Source: Methanobacteriaceae archaeon (GTDB taxonomy: Archaea; Methanobacteriota; Methanobacteria; Methanobacteriales; Methanobacteriaceae). From it: 15,668 bases of DNA. Under the pieces are notes generated by a model. The model saw nothing but the letters and a program-made list of their open reading frames with translations. It did not search any database and had not been told where the DNA came from. A program made the position numbers and the translations under genes. The stretch covers positions 1 through 15,668 of the forward strand of contig CAAFWR010000126.1 of NCBI GenBank assembly GCA_900766745.1, written 5' to 3'. Of the stretch, positions 14,614 through 15,668 are shown in pieces. The stretch's first letter is position 1. Each line of letters starts with the position of its first letter.

Positions 14614-15336
14614 TTAATTATTATCAAATGAAGCACATAATTCTTTAAGTTCAGCTACTGCACCACTGTCAATATGGCCGGTGTTTCTATCTCCACCAAC
14701 ACAAGCAGCACCTCTAATACCAACTACATCACAACCAATATCATGTAAAGGTTTCAATTGATCTTTTTTAACAGATCCTGCAAGAGCAGTTTTAACACCG
14801 TAGCTATGAGCCTCATCAACAAATTCCTTAAGTTGGTCAATGTCTAAAAAGTCAAATAATGTTTTACCATCTTTAACTGCAGTATCTAACATTGCTAAAT
14901 CACAACCAGCATCTTTAGCAACTTTTGGAATTTTCATCGGATCAACAGCTCCAACTCTATGAGCGTCAGCATAGCCTGCAGCTACAACAATTGTATCTGG
15001 ATTAACATCTTTAACTGTCTTTACAACATTTTCCATAACTTCAACAGCTTCATCATAGTTTTTAGTTCCATATAATCCTACTTTAATATAATCCGCTCCA
15101 GAAACATGAGCACCCATTGCTGCAAGAGAAACTGTTCCTGGTTTGTAAGGAACATCCCCTAATGTTGCACTTACTAGTTTATCTTCAGGAGTTAATTCTC
15201 TGATTTCTTTTATAACCCATGGAAAATTAGCACCTAAAGAGCCTTCCTTAGGGTTTTTTACATCAACAATATCTGCTCCACCTTTAATTGATTCAAGAGC
15301 TTCTTCATGATTTATCGGACTTATTAATAGAAGCAT
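14614..15336 (-). CDS. mfnB: (5-formylfuran-3-yl)methyl phosphate synthase MfnB
   Basis: MfnB builds the furan ring of methanofuran from two glyceraldehyde 3-phosphate molecules, giving 4-(hydroxymethyl)-2-furancarboxaldehyde phosphate. Methanofuran is the first C1 carrier in methanogenesis from CO2. The 240-residue TIM barrel (formerly DUF556) has the known catalytic lysine K27 ([12 protein letters not shown]), plus K85 (YIKVGLYG) and K155 (LDTAVKDGK) in the active-site positions of the Methanocaldococcus enzyme. ATG at 15336 is preceded by GGAGG. It is the first gene of an apparent operon with guaB and a 106-residue membrane protein. This gene is good evidence that the organism is a methanogen. 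Confidence 0.96.
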   Translation of the reverse strand: MLLLISPINHEEALESIKGGADIVDVKNPKEGSLGANFPWVIKEIRELTPEDKLVSATLGDVPYKPGTVSLAAMGAHVSGADYIKVGLYGTKNYDEAVEVMENVVKTVKDVNPDTIVVAAGYADAHRVGAVDPMKIPKVAKDAGCDLAMLDTAVKDGKTLFDFLDIDQLKEFVDEAHSYGVKTALAGSVKKDQLKPLHDIGCDVVGIRGAACVGGDRNTGHIDSGAVAELKELCASFDNN

Positions 15337-15375
15337 GTATTTCCTCCAATATTTTTAAAAATTAAAATAATATAA

Positions 15376-15391
15376 TTATAATATATTAATG
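15376..15391 (-). promoter_or_regulatory. Probable TATA box for the mfnB-guaB operon
   Basis: Minus strand ATTAATATATTATAAT is centred about 47 bases before the mfnB ATG, predicting a short leader of about 20 bases that includes GGAGG at 15343-15347. Nearby A/T stretches make the exact box uncertain. Confidence 0.45.
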
Positions 15392-15577
15392 TTAGATTTT
15401 CTTTATTAATAATAGTTTTTGTTTTTTAAAAATAGATATTGATAATGATAGTTTTTTACACATCTCATGAAATCTCTTATTCATGCTTTTATTTTTAATC
15501 TTTTTTTTAATCTATTCAAGATTTCTTAGTATATCAGATTTATTATCTATAAAGTTGTTTAATATTTATTAATAATC

Positions 15578-15595
15578 GATAGTATATCTACTATC
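15578..15595. repeat. Perfect 7-bp inverted repeat (possible operator)
   Basis: gatagta and its exact complement tactatc are separated by tatc. The size suits a dimeric DNA-binding protein. It lies about 240 bases upstream of mfnB, far for a direct repressor of that gene, so it may belong to a gene beyond the window edge or be a chance palindrome in AT-rich DNA. Confidence 0.3.
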
Positions 15596-15668
15596 AGTAT
15601 TTTTTTGATTATTTCTAGTCTCTAATCATTCTATTATCTATGAAATTAATATTCGTATTTGGGGGATA

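Larger units (their letters stand above)
15337..15668. other. AT-rich non-coding spacer to the window edge
   Basis: It holds the mfnB ribosome binding site and probable TATA box, many ATAGATAATA-like stretches, and one perfect inverted repeat at 15578-15595. The longest start-to-stop frames are a lysine-rich 30-codon frame on the minus strand and a 20-codon frame on the plus strand, neither with a convincing ribosome binding site. The neighbouring gene upstream is outside the window. Confidence 0.6.

Noticed and set aside
14601..14636. 12-residue N-terminal extension of IMPDH
   Set aside because: It would overlap mfnB and lacks a ribosome binding site, while AAGGAGG precedes ATG at 14600 and the family starts there.
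15392..15484. Lysine-rich 30-codon minus-strand frame in the spacer upstream of mfnB
   Set aside because: No ribosome binding site, biased AT-driven composition, and it overlaps the probable mfnB promoter; likely chance.

Overview
The window looks like chromosomal DNA from a methanogenic archaeon of the order Methanobacteriales, most likely Methanobrevibacter. The sequence is very AT-rich, with archaeal TATA boxes and oligo-T terminators. It carries a methanofuran biosynthesis gene (mfnB) and the archaeal run L37Ae - RNA polymerase subunit P - Brix - Pcc1 - prefoldin beta - DUF3194-like. The genus is an inference; no 16S rRNA gene or species marker is present. Every gene reads on the minus strand except one 59-codon membrane peptide gene.

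Layout from left to right. 1-1022: 5' part of uvrC, cut by the window edge. 1038-7361: a 2107-residue fusion of DUF4011-type N-terminal region, SF1 helicase, Vsr/MTES_1575-like nuclease domain, a roughly 560-residue acidic low-complexity insert, and DUF3320-like C-terminus; uvrC follows it after 15 bases. 7577-8458: pdxS. 8507-9358: a cation diffusion facilitator whose first membrane helix lies upstream of its first ATG, so translation seems to begin at a non-canonical codon. 9428-9607 (plus): small two-helix membrane protein, tail-to-tail with a HisA-related TIM-barrel gene (9602-10288). 10289-10644: non-coding, with a candidate small RNA that has its own promoter, hairpin and T-run. 10645-12590: the translation/transcription/tRNA-modification/chaperone cluster. 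12591-12783: AT-rich spacer. 12784-15336: mfnB - guaB - small membrane-anchored protein, an apparent operon. 15337-15668: AT-rich spacer with a promoter and a perfect inverted repeat.

How the genes fit together: most of the window is housekeeping (PLP, purine and methanofuran synthesis, ribosome, RNA polymerase, t6A tRNA modification, protein folding). The exception is the giant helicase-nuclease, whose domain order matches single-gene antiviral or DNA-surveillance proteins and which may be co-transcribed with uvrC. The items most worth a second look are this protein with its repeat-bearing acidic insert and altered nuclease motif, the start-codon anomaly of the metal transporter, the candidate small RNA at about 10339-10420, the 59-residue orphan gene, and the zero-gap stop/TTG-start junction between L37Ae and RpoP.
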